Part shown: one piece after another, positions 1 to 7,937 of the stretch
Position numbering within the stretch: the first letter of the stretch is position 1
Layout: each line of letters starts with the position of its first letter
Source of the DNA: an uncultured Anaerosolibacter sp.
Lineage (GTDB): Bacteria; Bacillota_A; Clostridia; Peptostreptococcales; Thermotaleaceae
Assembly (NCBI GenBank): GCA_937948705.1
Contig: CALECF010000001.1
Coordinates: 1-47,696 of the forward strand
Length of the DNA stretch: 47,696 nucleotides
Reading direction: 5' to 3'
Made by a program: the position numbers and the translations under genes
The notes under the pieces: model-generated
What the model was told of the DNA's origin: nothing
The model's input: only the letters and a program-made list of their open reading frames with translations
The model's database searches: none

Positions 1-12
1 TTCTAAAACCGT

Positions 13-26
13 TGAAAACGTTAACA
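13..26. promoter_or_regulatory. cre-like box (CcpA operator), left arm
   Basis: TGAAAACGTTAACA fits the catabolite-responsive element consensus TGWNANCGNTNWCA at every defined position. It lies about 125 bases before the -24 element of the downstream sigma-54 promoter. A CcpA-like LacI regulator is encoded at 17363-18373. Confidence 0.6.
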
Positions 27-50
27 TTCTTTTTTCCCAAAACTATAAAA

Positions 51-89
51 AATTAAAGAAGCGGTAACATAGTTACCGCTTCTTTAATT
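51..89. terminator. Bidirectional intrinsic terminator nested in the palindrome
   Basis: The GC-richer stem GCGGTAAC/GTTACCGC is extended by A-rich and T-rich flanks (51-68 and 72-89) and followed by a run of T on both strands. It probably ends an upstream gene outside the window and insulates the transporter gene. The same dyad could instead serve as an activator site. Confidence 0.6.
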
Positions 90-113
90 TTTTATAGTTT
101 TGGGTAAAAAGAA

Positions 114-127
114 TGTTAACGTTTTCA
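114..127. promoter_or_regulatory. cre-like box (CcpA operator), right arm
   Basis: TGTTAACGTTTTCA is the mirror copy of the box at 13-26 and also fits TGWNANCGNTNWCA. It ends 21 bases before the start of the sigma-54 promoter motif, a position suited to interfering with activator contact or DNA looping. Confidence 0.6.
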
Positions 128-148
128 ACGGTTTTAGAAAGAATAAAC

Positions 149-165
149 TTGGCATGGTATTTGCT
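149..165 (+). promoter_or_regulatory. Sigma-54 (RpoN) -24/-12 promoter
   Basis: TTGGCATGGTATTTGCT matches the consensus YTGGCACGRNNNTTGCW at all but one defined base (T for C after TTGGCA). The diagnostic GG (151-152) and GC (163-164) are exactly 10 bases apart. Transcription would start near 176, leaving a leader of about 100 bases before the carrier gene. An enhancer-binding activator is required; none is encoded in this window. Confidence 0.8.
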
Positions 166-278
166 TATATTGAGAATGAAATATAATATTCACTGGAGGT
201 GGTAAGCGAAAGTATTTCAAGGAAGCAGTAATAAGTATTGAAAATCATGGTGTAAAATTAAAAAGGAGGGCAATAAAC

Positions 279-1562
279 ATGAATATGGGACTTATATCTT
301 TATTAGTTTTAGTAGTTGCAATATTTATAGGTTTTAAAAGAGGTGTGAATACTGGTCTTGTAAGTATTGCATTTGCATTCTTACTAGGTTTCTTCGTACT
401 AGTTAATATTTCAAAAGATCCAGCTGTAGCGAAAATGGTTGCGATGTCTTCAGCAGACGCAAAAGGTACAGCATTGGTTGCTGGCTGGAATACATCACTA
501 TTTTTTATCCTTGTAGGTATGACTTTCTTGTTTTCAATTGCTAAGGTAAATGGTACACTTGAGCTTCTTGCAAGAAAAGCCGCTTATATGGCAGGTGGAA
601 ATAAAAAATTAATTCCAATCTTATTTTTTGTCTTTTCTACAGTTTTAGCGGCTATTGGACCTGGTAACATTGCAGTTTGTGCATTGATATTACCAATCGC
701 CATGGCAGTAGCCCGTGAGGAAAAAATCAGCTCTTTATTAATGGCTGGTATGGTTATCGCAGGTTCAAATGCTGGTGGACTTTCACCGATTGCACCAACG
801 GGTATCATTGGTGTTCAGTTGGCTGAAAAAGTTGGTTTCCAAACAGGTCAGCACGTATTTATAAATATGTTGATTGCTCAGGTAGTAATGGCTGCAGTAA
901 TGTATGTTGTATTAGGTGGTTTCAAGCTTAAGGCAGATGTAGGTGCATCTAAAGAAAAGCCAGCTGCATTTGGTGGTGTACAAATTCAAACACTTGCAGT
1001 TATTGCATTGGTAGTAGCAGCAATCATTTTATTAAAATTACACATTGGTATGATTGCATTCTTAGGTGGAGCTACGTTATTATTATTAGGCGCAGCGGAT
1101 GAGAAGAAAACAATTGCTTCTATGCCTTGGAGTACATTATTACTTGTTTGCGGTGTTGGTGTATTGGTAAATGTTGTTGACAAAGCAGGTGGTATCACAT
1201 ACCTTACTGATACATTGTCTTCATTCATGGGTACAAAAACAGCTGCTCCAATCTTAACAATCGTTGGAGGATTAATGTCTTCTGTATCTTCTGCATCTGG
1301 CGTTGTAATGCCAACTCTTATTCCTACAGTACCTGGTTTAGTAGAAACAATGGGTGGTGCAGTGAAGGGTGAAACATTAATTTCAGCGATCATTCTAGGT
1401 GCTCACTTTGTAACGAACTCTCCTTTATCAACTTTAGGTGCTTTAGCTATGGCATCTGCTGATGAGTCTGAGTCAGATAAGTTATTTGGTCAGTTAATGA
1501 TCCTAGGTTTTGGTGGAATCTTATTTGGTGCATTGTTAGTATTTATTGGTATCGTAAGATAA
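279..1562 (+). CDS. MatC-type dicarboxylate carrier (SLC13-like permease)
   Basis: A 427-residue integral membrane protein with about 11-12 hydrophobic segments. It resembles bacterial carriers with the MatC N-terminal domain, which move C3/C4 dicarboxylates such as malonate, malate or succinate across the cytoplasmic membrane. Glycine-rich re-entrant-like stretches (AIGPGNIAVC near residue 125 and NAGGLSPIAPTG near 164) fit the ion-transporter superfamily. The start is backed by AAGGAGGG at 262-269. It is a single-gene unit with a sigma-54 promoter upstream and a terminator right after the stop, so expression probably follows an unseen sigma-54 activator, damped by CcpA at the cre boxes. The substrate is not determinable from sequence. 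Confidence 0.8.
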   Translation: MNMGLISLLVLVVAIFIGFKRGVNTGLVSIAFAFLLGFFVLVNISKDPAVAKMVAMSSADAKGTALVAGWNTSLFFILVGMTFLFSIAKVNGTLELLARKAAYMAGGNKKLIPILFFVFSTVLAAIGPGNIAVCALILPIAMAVAREEKISSLLMAGMVIAGSNAGGLSPIAPTGIIGVQLAEKVGFQTGQHVFINMLIAQVVMAAVMYVVLGGFKLKADVGASKEKPAAFGGVQIQTLAVIALVVAAIILLKLHIGMIAFLGGATLLLLGAADEKKTIASMPWSTLLLVCGVGVLVNVVDKAGGITYLTDTLSSFMGTKTAAPILTIVGGLMSSVSSASGVVMPTLIPTVPGLVETMGGAVKGETLISAIILGAHFVTNSPLSTLGALAMASADESESDKLFGQLMILGFGGILFGALLVFIGIVR

Positions 1563-1572
1563 TATAATTGAT

Positions 1573-1603
1573 AAAAAGAGGCCAATAGGCCTCTTTTTGT
1601 TTG
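1573..1603 (+). terminator. Intrinsic terminator
   Basis: An 11-bp stem (1573-1583 with 1588-1598) containing AGAGGCC/GGCCTCT and an AATA loop is followed by T-rich sequence, directly after the carrier gene. Confidence 0.9.
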
Positions 1604-1725
1604 CTTAATAATGTTTGACTCATGCACAAATTCTTGCGGATGAAAAAGCTATTTCTTTTGAATAGTTTTTTTCTTTGAGTGCATTGGAAACTCTATAAAA
1701 ATTAAATGTGTTACAAAAAAGATAA

Positions 1726-1754
1726 TTGACGATCGAATAAATTTCTGTTATCTT
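1726..1754 (+). promoter_or_regulatory. Sigma-A promoter of the acetate/succinate transporter gene
   Basis: -35 TTGACG (1726-1731), a 17-base spacer and -10 TATCTT (1749-1754) with an extended TG one base upstream. The gene start follows 33 bases after the -10. Confidence 0.6.
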
Positions 1755-1787
1755 AATAAAGCATGTATAAATTATAGGAGGGTTTCT

Positions 1788-2447
1788 ATGAATATAAGTG
1801 AAACACAAAAGGTAAAAATCACCAACGCAGATCCTTCATCCCTAGGTCTATTTGGACTTGCCATGGTGACATTGGTCGCATCTTCTCAAAAGCTAGGATT
1901 GACAACTGGTCTATCATTTGCGATTCCTTGGGCTATATTTTTGGGTGGATTTGCTCAGTTATTTGCTTGTGTTGAAGATTCAAAAAGACATAATTTGTTT
2001 GGAACTACTGCTTTTGGTGCCTACGGTTTGTTTTGGATTGCCGTTGCTGCTTCTTGGCTTACAAAGTTAGGATTTTTTGGTGAGGCAATGGCAGCAAATG
2101 TAGACGTGAAACAGTTAGGATTTGCATTTTTAGGATATCTTATTTTCTCTCTTTTTATGACTATTGCAGCTACGGAAACAAATATGGTACTATTTAATAT
2201 TCTCGTTCTCATAGACGTATTGTTTTTGGCCTTAACTATGAATGCATTTGGAGTTATGCCAGAGTTTACACACAAACTAGGGGCATGGACAGAACTAGTT
2301 ATCTCCATTGTAGGTTTTTATGGATCTGCTGCAGCTATGTTAAATGGGCAATTTGGCAGGGTGGTTTTACCTGTAGGACAACCTATGGGAATATTTAAAG
2401 AAAAGCATGATAATAACAAAGCAATTAAAAAAATAGTAGTACAATAA
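1788..2447 (+). CDS. SatP/YaaH-family acetate/succinate transporter
   Basis: A 219-residue protein of the GPR1/FUN34/YaaH family. These form small six-helix channels or transporters for acetate and succinate in the cytoplasmic membrane. The family's N-terminal motif appears as DPSSLGLFGLAMVTLV at residues 15-30, followed by about six hydrophobic helices and a short basic tail. Length is normal for the family. The start is fixed by AGGAGGG 5-6 bases upstream. It has its own promoter and terminator, so it is monocistronic. It follows the dicarboxylate carrier, suggesting a local theme of organic-acid transport. Whether it works in uptake or efflux cannot be seen. Confidence 0.9.
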   Translation: MNISETQKVKITNADPSSLGLFGLAMVTLVASSQKLGLTTGLSFAIPWAIFLGGFAQLFACVEDSKRHNLFGTTAFGAYGLFWIAVAASWLTKLGFFGEAMAANVDVKQLGFAFLGYLIFSLFMTIAATETNMVLFNILVLIDVLFLALTMNAFGVMPEFTHKLGAWTELVISIVGFYGSAAAMLNGQFGRVVLPVGQPMGIFKEKHDNNKAIKKIVVQ

Positions 2448-2456
2448 AAACTTCCT

Positions 2457-2483
2457 AAGGTGTCATATCGACACCTTTTTTTA
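2457..2483 (+). terminator. Intrinsic terminator
   Basis: An 8-bp stem AAGGTGTC/GACACCTT (2457-2464 with 2470-2477) is followed by a T-tract to 2483, directly after the transporter gene. Confidence 0.85.
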
Positions 2484-2602
2484 TTTGGAAAACACATAAA
2501 AGCCGTAGACATACCTAAATACAGGCACCCAGTTCTAATAAAGCACCCTAGGCGAATAAGATGGCCCCAGTTCGGAAACAATGGAAATAGGTGAAATAGT
2601 AT
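2484..2602 (+). other. Leader of the AOR operon, possibly structured
   Basis: About 120 bases between a terminator and the AOR operon's ribosome binding site. It is visibly richer in G and C than other intergenic DNA here. It carries repeated short words (GCACCC twice, CCCAGTTC twice) and CACC/GGTG segments that could pair, including with the binding-site region. I could not fit it to a molybdenum/tungsten cofactor or other known riboswitch. No clear promoter is visible in it. Confidence 0.3.
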
Positions 2603-2613
2603 GAGGTGTGATC

Positions 2614-3054
2614 ATGGACAAGGATAAAATAAAGATATTAAAGGCTATAGATATAAGCAAATGCATCGGGTGTTGTTCATGTATGTTGGCCTGTGCGCGG
2701 AACGTACATGGAGACTACTCTCCAACCAAGAGTGCGATTCGAATTAAAAGCAGTGGAGGTTTTCAAGGAAGATTTGTTGCAAATGTTTGCAGAGGATGTA
2801 TAAACCCTGTGTGTGCAGAGGCATGTAACACAGGGGCATTGTTTCAAAGAGATGGCGGAGGCATCCGTTTTTCAAAAGAAAAATGCATAGGTTGCGAGAA
2901 ATGTACGTCTGCTTGTATGGTGGATGGAATAGTATTTGATCATGAGGAAAAGATTCCAATCGTTTGTGTGCAATGTGGCTTGTGCGCTAAAAGCTGCCCC
3001 CATCACGTATTAAGGATGGAGGTGAATCACAATATCTATGAAGGATTATATTAG
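2614..3054 (+). CDS. Four-cluster ferredoxin subunit partnering aldehyde oxidoreductase
   Basis: A 146-residue polyferredoxin with sixteen cysteines in four sets: C17/20/23/27, C59/62/67/71, C91/94/97/101 and C118/121/124/128. Each set fits a [4Fe-4S] cluster. Proteins of this type shuttle electrons for tungsten/molybdenum oxidoreductases in the cytoplasm. An upstream in-frame GTG (2608) overlaps the ribosome binding site GAGGTG, so ATG 2614 is the better start. Its end overlaps the start of the AOR gene by 17 bases, so the two are translationally coupled and probably form a complex. The second set has CX2CX4CX3C spacing, as in DMSO reductase-type electron-transfer subunits. Confidence 0.9.
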   Translation: MDKDKIKILKAIDISKCIGCCSCMLACARNVHGDYSPTKSAIRIKSSGGFQGRFVANVCRGCINPVCAEACNTGALFQRDGGGIRFSKEKCIGCEKCTSACMVDGIVFDHEEKIPIVCVQCGLCAKSCPHHVLRMEVNHNIYEGLY

Positions 3055-4822
3055 AGTGTTAAAAATAGATTTAACGAAGCAAATTGTGATGGTTGAAGAT
3101 AGAAAAGATCTGATGCCGCTTTTGGGCGGCGTCGGAACAGGGATTAAGCTGCTAGAAGAAAATGTAATCCCGGAAATGGACCCTTATCATGAAAGTCAGG
3201 CGATTATTTTGTCCATCGGTCCTTTGGAGACTATATATCCAGCCGTGACAAAAGTAGTAGCTTTATTTAGATCACCGCTGACAGGTGAGCTAGGAGAAAG
3301 TTATGCAGGTATGAGACTTGGTATGGCGATGAGATTTGCTGGATATGATGCCATTGTTATTTCAGGCAAGGCGAAAAACCCTACCTATTTATATATTAGT
3401 AATAACAATATTGAATTTAAAAATGCAGGTGCGCTATGGGGGCTCGATACAGAGGAAACTGGCAGACTCATTCGAGATATAGAGCCTGGTACAGGATTGA
3501 GATCTATTATGCGAATTGGCGTGGCAGGTGAGAGACTAATACCGTTTGCAGCTGTAAACGTTGATACCTATCGTCACTTCGGTCGACTGGGATTAGGTGC
3601 TCTACTTGGTAGTAAAATGTTAAAAGGGATTGTTATTCATGGGAATGGAAGCGAGGCAATTCCTAACAAGAAAGAATTTAGAAGGATGTATGATGAAATC
3701 TATGCTAAAGTTGTAAATACAGACTATATGGAGAAATACCATGGGATAGGTACAGCTATTAATATCATACCATTGAACAACATGAACGCTTTACCTACAA
3801 GAAACCTACAGCAAAGCAATTTTGAAAGTGCAGATGAGATAAGCGGTGAAACCTTCGCTAAGGAAAAGCTCTTTAGAAAAATGGCATGTTCGGGCTGTCC
3901 TATTGGCTGTATACATGTGGCAATTCAAAGGAAAAAGTTTGGAGAGCCTGAAGAATACTCATGGTCTGGAATTTCTTATGACCATGAATTGATCTTTGCC
4001 GTTGGTTCATTTTTAGGGATTGGGAATAAGGAGGAAATATTAGCTCTCATAGAAACCATTGAACTACTAGGTTTAGATTGTATGAGTACGGGAGTGCTTC
4101 TTGGTTGGATTACAGAAGCATATGAAAAAGGATTAATTTCAAAAGCACAAATAGGTAGATCTATCGAATTTGGAGACGCGGAAGGGTATCAGTATATTAT
4201 TGAAAATATTGTCAATCAAAGTAATGATTTTTATAAAACAGTGGGTAGAGGAACAAGTTATGCTGCACAAGTGTATGGCGGTGAAGAATTCGCGGCAGTC
4301 CTTGGTAAACACGAAATAGCAGGATATCATACAGGATATGGAAATCTCCTTGGGATGACCTTGGGAGCAAGGCATTCCCACTTAGATAATGGAGGATATG
4401 CCTTGGATCAAATGATCAAAGAATTAGATAAAGATAAATTAATTGATGATCTTATCCGTGAAGAGATTGAGAGAAACATACAAAACTGTCTTGTCCTATG
4501 TCTTTTTTCTCGCAAAATCTATGATTTTAATACCATTGAAAATGCCCTAGGAGCGATTGGGATCCAATACAATACAAAGCAACTTATGGACTTGGGCAAA
4601 GAGATATTCAAGATGAAAGTGAGCTTAAAGAGAAAGTTAGGGTATAATTATGACACGATTACATTTCCCAAGCGATTCTTCGAAACAGAAACAATGCATG
4701 GAAAATTGGATGAGAGTATAGCCAAAGAATTGCTGAGTATGTATATTGAAAAAATGGAAAAAATCTGTGGCGAGAGCATGGATTTATTTTCACAGATTGA
4801 AACGGAAAGAAAGCTTGTTTAA
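3038..4822 (+). CDS. Aldehyde:ferredoxin oxidoreductase, tungsten/molybdopterin enzyme
   Basis: A 594-residue AOR-family protein. Known members oxidise aldehydes to carboxylates (or reduce acids) with ferredoxin, using a bis-pterin tungsten or molybdenum site. The N-terminus (YIRVLKIDLTKQ) and the GRLGLGALLGSKMLKGI stretch near residue 188 are typical of the family. Ligands for the proximal [4Fe-4S] cluster are visible as CSGCPIGC (C284, C287, C291) plus a later cysteine in NCLVLCLF (C488 probable). Length is near the usual 600. GGAGGTG at 3018-3024 lies 13 bases before the ATG, inside the ferredoxin gene. No cofactor biosynthesis or MoaD-like genes adjoin it. The aldehyde substrate is unknown. 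Confidence 0.93.
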   Translation: MKDYIRVLKIDLTKQIVMVEDRKDLMPLLGGVGTGIKLLEENVIPEMDPYHESQAIILSIGPLETIYPAVTKVVALFRSPLTGELGESYAGMRLGMAMRFAGYDAIVISGKAKNPTYLYISNNNIEFKNAGALWGLDTEETGRLIRDIEPGTGLRSIMRIGVAGERLIPFAAVNVDTYRHFGRLGLGALLGSKMLKGIVIHGNGSEAIPNKKEFRRMYDEIYAKVVNTDYMEKYHGIGTAINIIPLNNMNALPTRNLQQSNFESADEISGETFAKEKLFRKMACSGCPIGCIHVAIQRKKFGEPEEYSWSGISYDHELIFAVGSFLGIGNKEEILALIETIELLGLDCMSTGVLLGWITEAYEKGLISKAQIGRSIEFGDAEGYQYIIENIVNQSNDFYKTVGRGTSYAAQVYGGEEFAAVLGKHEIAGYHTGYGNLLGMTLGARHSHLDNGGYALDQMIKELDKDKLIDDLIREEIERNIQNCLVLCLFSRKIYDFNTIENALGAIGIQYNTKQLMDLGKEIFKMKVSLKRKLGYNYDTITFPKRFFETETMHGKLDESIAKELLSMYIEKMEKICGESMDLFSQIETERKLV

Positions 4823-4894
4823 TATATTTATAATAATTGCACATAATAATTATTGCTAAGATAAAAATCTAGAAGTCATAGGAGGTGTAGCATT

Positions 4895-5086
4895 ATGGAA
4901 ATGAATACCCGTGATACAGTCATGAAAAAGCTTTTAGACGCCCAAGAAAATGTGCGGGATTACGAGATGTTTTCTAAACAAGTGAGTGATGAGGAAGTAG
5001 CAGGGTTGTTCAAAAGATTTGCAGAGGAATGCGGAATGCAGGCAAGAAAGCTGCAAGGATTGATGGATAAATACGATAGACATTAA
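4895..5086 (+). CDS. Small helical protein, ferritin-like fragment fold possible
   Basis: A 63-residue, highly charged, all-helical protein preceded by a strong AGGAGGTG site. The pattern (TVMKKLLDAQENVRDYEMFSKQ, then FKRFAEECGMQARKLQ) resembles half of a four-helix rubrerythrin/ferritin-like bundle, but only a few possible metal ligands (Glu) are present and the EXXH pair is absent. It could dimerise into a bundle. It lies downstream of AOR across a 72-base gap and ends at its own terminator. I do not recognise a named family with certainty. Confidence 0.7.
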   Translation: MEMNTRDTVMKKLLDAQENVRDYEMFSKQVSDEEVAGLFKRFAEECGMQARKLQGLMDKYDRH

Positions 5087-5112
5087 AAAGTGCGGAGTTT
5101 CCGCACTTTTTT
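5085..5112 (+). terminator. Intrinsic terminator overlapping the stop codon
   Basis: An 11-bp stem containing AAGTGCGG/CCGCACTT (5085-5095 with 5101-5111) and a T-tract. The TAA stop at 5084-5086 runs into the ascending arm. Confidence 0.9.
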
Positions 5113-5194
5113 ACTTATAGATGGAGGCGTAATTTCTTATAGGTAGTATTATGACCTATGATTTTGTATAATAAGTATATCAAAAGAAGAAAGG

Positions 5195-6382
5195 TTGTTT
5201 AAAAGGCCCATGCATTATAATCATTTTAAAGCAGATACGTCAAAGATAGAGATGGAATACCTGATGAATCACTATGCACAATCGGTTCGAATAGAAAAGA
5301 GAGAGCTTACTGAAAATATGCCGGATCTTCCGGGTGTTTATCTCATGAAAAATATGGGTGGAGAAATAATCTATATCGGGAAATCTAAGAATCTAAGAAA
5401 AAGAGTACAATCGTATTTTGTTCAGTCCACTCAGCATAGTAGAAAAGTGATGAAAATGGTTTGTCAAGTTAAGAAAATTAATTACATTGTTACTGGAACT
5501 GAATTGGAAGCCTTATTATTAGAATCTAAGCTTATAAAAGAAAAGCTTCCACAATACAATAAACAACTAAGAAACTATAAGTCTTATGGATACATAAAGA
5601 TAACCCAAGGAGAAAGCTATCCTAGATTAGTAGGTGTTCATCAATTGATTGATGATGGAGATCTTTACTATGGACCATATAGTAACTATCGGGAAATTCA
5701 ATCAATTATTGATGCATTACGAACATCCGTTGGACTAAGGCAGTGTAATGAAAATTCCAATGCTTTAAAGCCATGTTTGTACCATCAAATTGGAGATTGT
5801 ATATCTCCATGCGTTGCGTTAAACTGTCAACAACAATATGATGAGGCAGTTCATTCTATACGATTATTTTTAGAAGGAAAGAGCGAAGAAGTCATACAGG
5901 TTCTAGAGGGTAAACGGGATAGACATTGTGAGCACTTAAGGTTTGAAAAGGCGGGAGAGTTGCAGCAAAAAGTTGATTGTCTTAAAAGATTCTATAATTA
6001 CTGTAAAAATTATATATATGCCATTGAAAAGAGGAATGTGGTGTTGTTACTACCAGCTAGAACGGGAAGCTCTGTAACGGTCTTAGCGATATTACGGGGA
6101 CGCGTATGGAATACGTACCATTATTTATTAGAGGATTTAAAAGAACGTGCTATTGAAGTGATAAGGGATAAAATCGCATTAGGGCTTATGCCAACGGATC
6201 AATCGGTGGGTAAAAAAGATGTGGATGAAATAATGATTATTGGAAGATGGCTGAGAGAAAATCAAGATTATCCATTTTTATTTGTGATAGAGGAAAGTCT
6301 TAATGATTTTGAGCGAGACTTTTCCAATAATTTGATGGCGTTACAGAAGAAAACTGCTGTCCATGGGGATAAGGAGGGGTAG
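5195..6382 (+). CDS. UvrC-like GIY-YIG protein lacking the C-terminal nuclease domain
   Basis: A 395-residue homologue of the N-terminal part of excinuclease subunit UvrC. A GIY-YIG nuclease domain starts near residue 46 (GVYLMKN, then IIYIGKSKNLRKRVQSYF), followed by a Cys-containing linker and a UVR (UvrB-binding) motif near 250 (LRFEKAGELQQKVDCLKRF). The protein stops where full-length UvrC (about 600 residues) would enter the RNase H-like nuclease and helix-hairpin-helix region, so only the 3' incision module remains. TTG 5195 and ATG 5210 are both possible starts; neither has an ideally spaced binding site. The stop is one base before the next gene's ATG, so it is in an operon with the MocR regulator, an odd pairing for a repair protein. 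Confidence 0.85.
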   Translation: MFKRPMHYNHFKADTSKIEMEYLMNHYAQSVRIEKRELTENMPDLPGVYLMKNMGGEIIYIGKSKNLRKRVQSYFVQSTQHSRKVMKMVCQVKKINYIVTGTELEALLLESKLIKEKLPQYNKQLRNYKSYGYIKITQGESYPRLVGVHQLIDDGDLYYGPYSNYREIQSIIDALRTSVGLRQCNENSNALKPCLYHQIGDCISPCVALNCQQQYDEAVHSIRLFLEGKSEEVIQVLEGKRDRHCEHLRFEKAGELQQKVDCLKRFYNYCKNYIYAIEKRNVVLLLPARTGSSVTVLAILRGRVWNTYHYLLEDLKERAIEVIRDKIALGLMPTDQSVGKKDVDEIMIIGRWLRENQDYPFLFVIEESLNDFERDFSNNLMALQKKTAVHGDKEG

Positions 6383-6383
6383 A

Positions 6384-7865
6384 ATGAATCCTTTTCATAA
6401 GATTAGTATCGATAAAGAACTGCCTGAGCATATGTATATCCAGATATATAAGTCTATCGCGGGTCTTATCGAACAAGGGGTATTAAACGCAAACTTTAAA
6501 CTACCACCTATTCGTAGTCTTGCAGAACAATTAGGCGTGAACAATGTGACCGTCGTAAAAGCCTACGAAATGTTGGAACAAGACGGTTATATCTATAAAA
6601 AGGTTGGAAGTGGATCATACGTGAAGACTTCAGTATATCAGCGGAGTCATCATGGATCGGCCCAAGAGCTAAATCATGATTTTAGTCAGATGGATGGTGG
6701 GCAAATTCATATTCATAAGGATATGATTAGCTTTTCTAGCGCAACACCAACACCGGATCTATTCCCTGTAGAGGATTTTAAAAGTGTTCTCATTGAAATA
6801 CTAGATAGAGATGCAGGTAGTGCCTTCGGATATCAGGAGAGTCAAGGATATTACCCATTGAGGGAATCCCTTGTTAGTTATCTCAAGCAATCTGGAATCA
6901 CTACCCATGTTAATCACGTCCAGATCATTACTGGCGCCCAACAGGGAATTGATGTAATTTCCAAAGCTTTTGTTAGGCATGGAGATGCAGTTATTGTTGA
7001 ACATCCTACCTATACTGGGGCAATAGCCACTTTTAAATCAAGGGGAGCAAAAATCATTGAGGTGCCAATTTTTCCTGATGGGATGGACATGGATGACCTA
7101 GAAGAAAAAATTCAAACTTATCACCCGAAGCTTATTTACACAATGCCAAATTTTCAAAATCCTACTGGTTATTCTTATAGCACACAGAAGAAAAAGCAAC
7201 TACTTGAGCTTTCATATAAGTATAATGTCGTCATCGTTGAGGACGATTATTTAAGCGATTTAAACTTTAATGGCTACGATACGACAACGCTAAAAAGCAT
7301 GGATTATAAAGATGAAACCATCTACATAAAAAGTTTTTCGAAGGTTTTTATGCCTGGTCTAAGATTGGGTTTCCTCGTTATTCCTTCAAAGTTTCATCCT
7401 CAGATTTTGGCAGCAAAGCATGCTTCGGATATCTCAACCTCTGGTCTTAATCAAAGGGCTTTTGATCTTTATTTGAGAAAGGGAATCTGGAAGAATCATA
7501 TACAATTTATGAAAAGGGTTTATGAAGAAAGGTTTGAAATCATGGCCAATTGTCTATCGGAGCATATCATTCCTCAGGGTGTAAGTTGTACTATCCCAAA
7601 AGGCGGGTTGAATTTTTGGCTTTGTTTACCGGATGGGTACTCATCTAATGAACTGTATAGTAAATGTGAGCAACATAGTGTGCTGATCTTACCAGGTTCC
7701 ATCTTTACCACGAGTCAAATTGAAAGTTCGTGCTTCCGATTAAGCATTGCAGCGGCGTATCCTAATGAAATTAGATTAGGAATAAAGAAGATATCAGACA
7801 TTGTAGAGCGAATGATAGGCACAAAGGCATCCTCTAATATTCATCCTTATTTTCCGATATTATAA
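6384..7865 (+). CDS. MocR/PdxR-type regulator (GntR winged helix plus aminotransferase domain)
   Basis: A 493-residue transcription factor. The N-terminal GntR winged-helix domain (FKLPPIRSLAEQLGVNNVTVVKAYEMLE, residues about 35-65) precedes a fold-type I aminotransferase domain (about 110-490). The PLP-binding lysine is in YIKSFSKVFMPGLRLGF. Known relatives sense PLP or amino-acid derivatives and control vitamin B6, GABA or taurine genes. ATG 6384 follows AAGGAGGGG at 6371-6379; an upstream ATG at 6363 lies before that site and is unlikely. It is coupled to the truncated UvrC gene and stands 72 bases upstream of the alanine dehydrogenase homologue, its most plausible target. The ligand is unknown. 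Confidence 0.93.
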   Translation: MNPFHKISIDKELPEHMYIQIYKSIAGLIEQGVLNANFKLPPIRSLAEQLGVNNVTVVKAYEMLEQDGYIYKKVGSGSYVKTSVYQRSHHGSAQELNHDFSQMDGGQIHIHKDMISFSSATPTPDLFPVEDFKSVLIEILDRDAGSAFGYQESQGYYPLRESLVSYLKQSGITTHVNHVQIITGAQQGIDVISKAFVRHGDAVIVEHPTYTGAIATFKSRGAKIIEVPIFPDGMDMDDLEEKIQTYHPKLIYTMPNFQNPTGYSYSTQKKKQLLELSYKYNVVIVEDDYLSDLNFNGYDTTTLKSMDYKDETIYIKSFSKVFMPGLRLGFLVIPSKFHPQILAAKHASDISTSGLNQRAFDLYLRKGIWKNHIQFMKRVYEERFEIMANCLSEHIIPQGVSCTIPKGGLNFWLCLPDGYSSNELYSKCEQHSVLILPGSIFTTSQIESSCFRLSIAAAYPNEIRLGIKKISDIVERMIGTKASSNIHPYFPIL

Positions 7866-7937
7866 GTATTCCAGGTATATTCAAGGTTTTTATCTAATAG
7901 AAATATACCACCATGAATAAATAAGGAGGCCGAAGGG

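Larger units (their letters stand above)
1..139. repeat. 139-bp near-perfect palindrome
   Basis: Two 68-base arms (1-68 and 72-139) are reverse complements with one T/T mismatch (35 against 105) around a 3-base centre (69-71). The window begins at the arm's edge, so the palindrome may extend further left. It holds a terminator-like core and one cre-like box per arm, and ends 10 bases before a sigma-54 promoter. It could extrude as a cruciform or, if transcribed, fold into one long hairpin. The arm symmetry is seen; any function is inferred. Confidence 0.95.

Noticed and set aside
1..139. Palindrome as a transposon end or MITE
   Set aside because: No second copy, target-site duplication or transposase is seen in the window. 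The cre boxes and terminator core explain much of the content, so it is kept as a repeat of unknown origin.
986..1393. 135-residue minus-strand frame inside the dicarboxylate carrier gene
   Set aside because: It is a shadow of the real gene in another frame; the composition is low complexity and no start signal is present.
2484..2602. Molybdenum/tungsten cofactor riboswitch before AOR
   Set aside because: I could not place the conserved elements of that RNA or of other riboswitches I know. Only an unnamed leader is reported.
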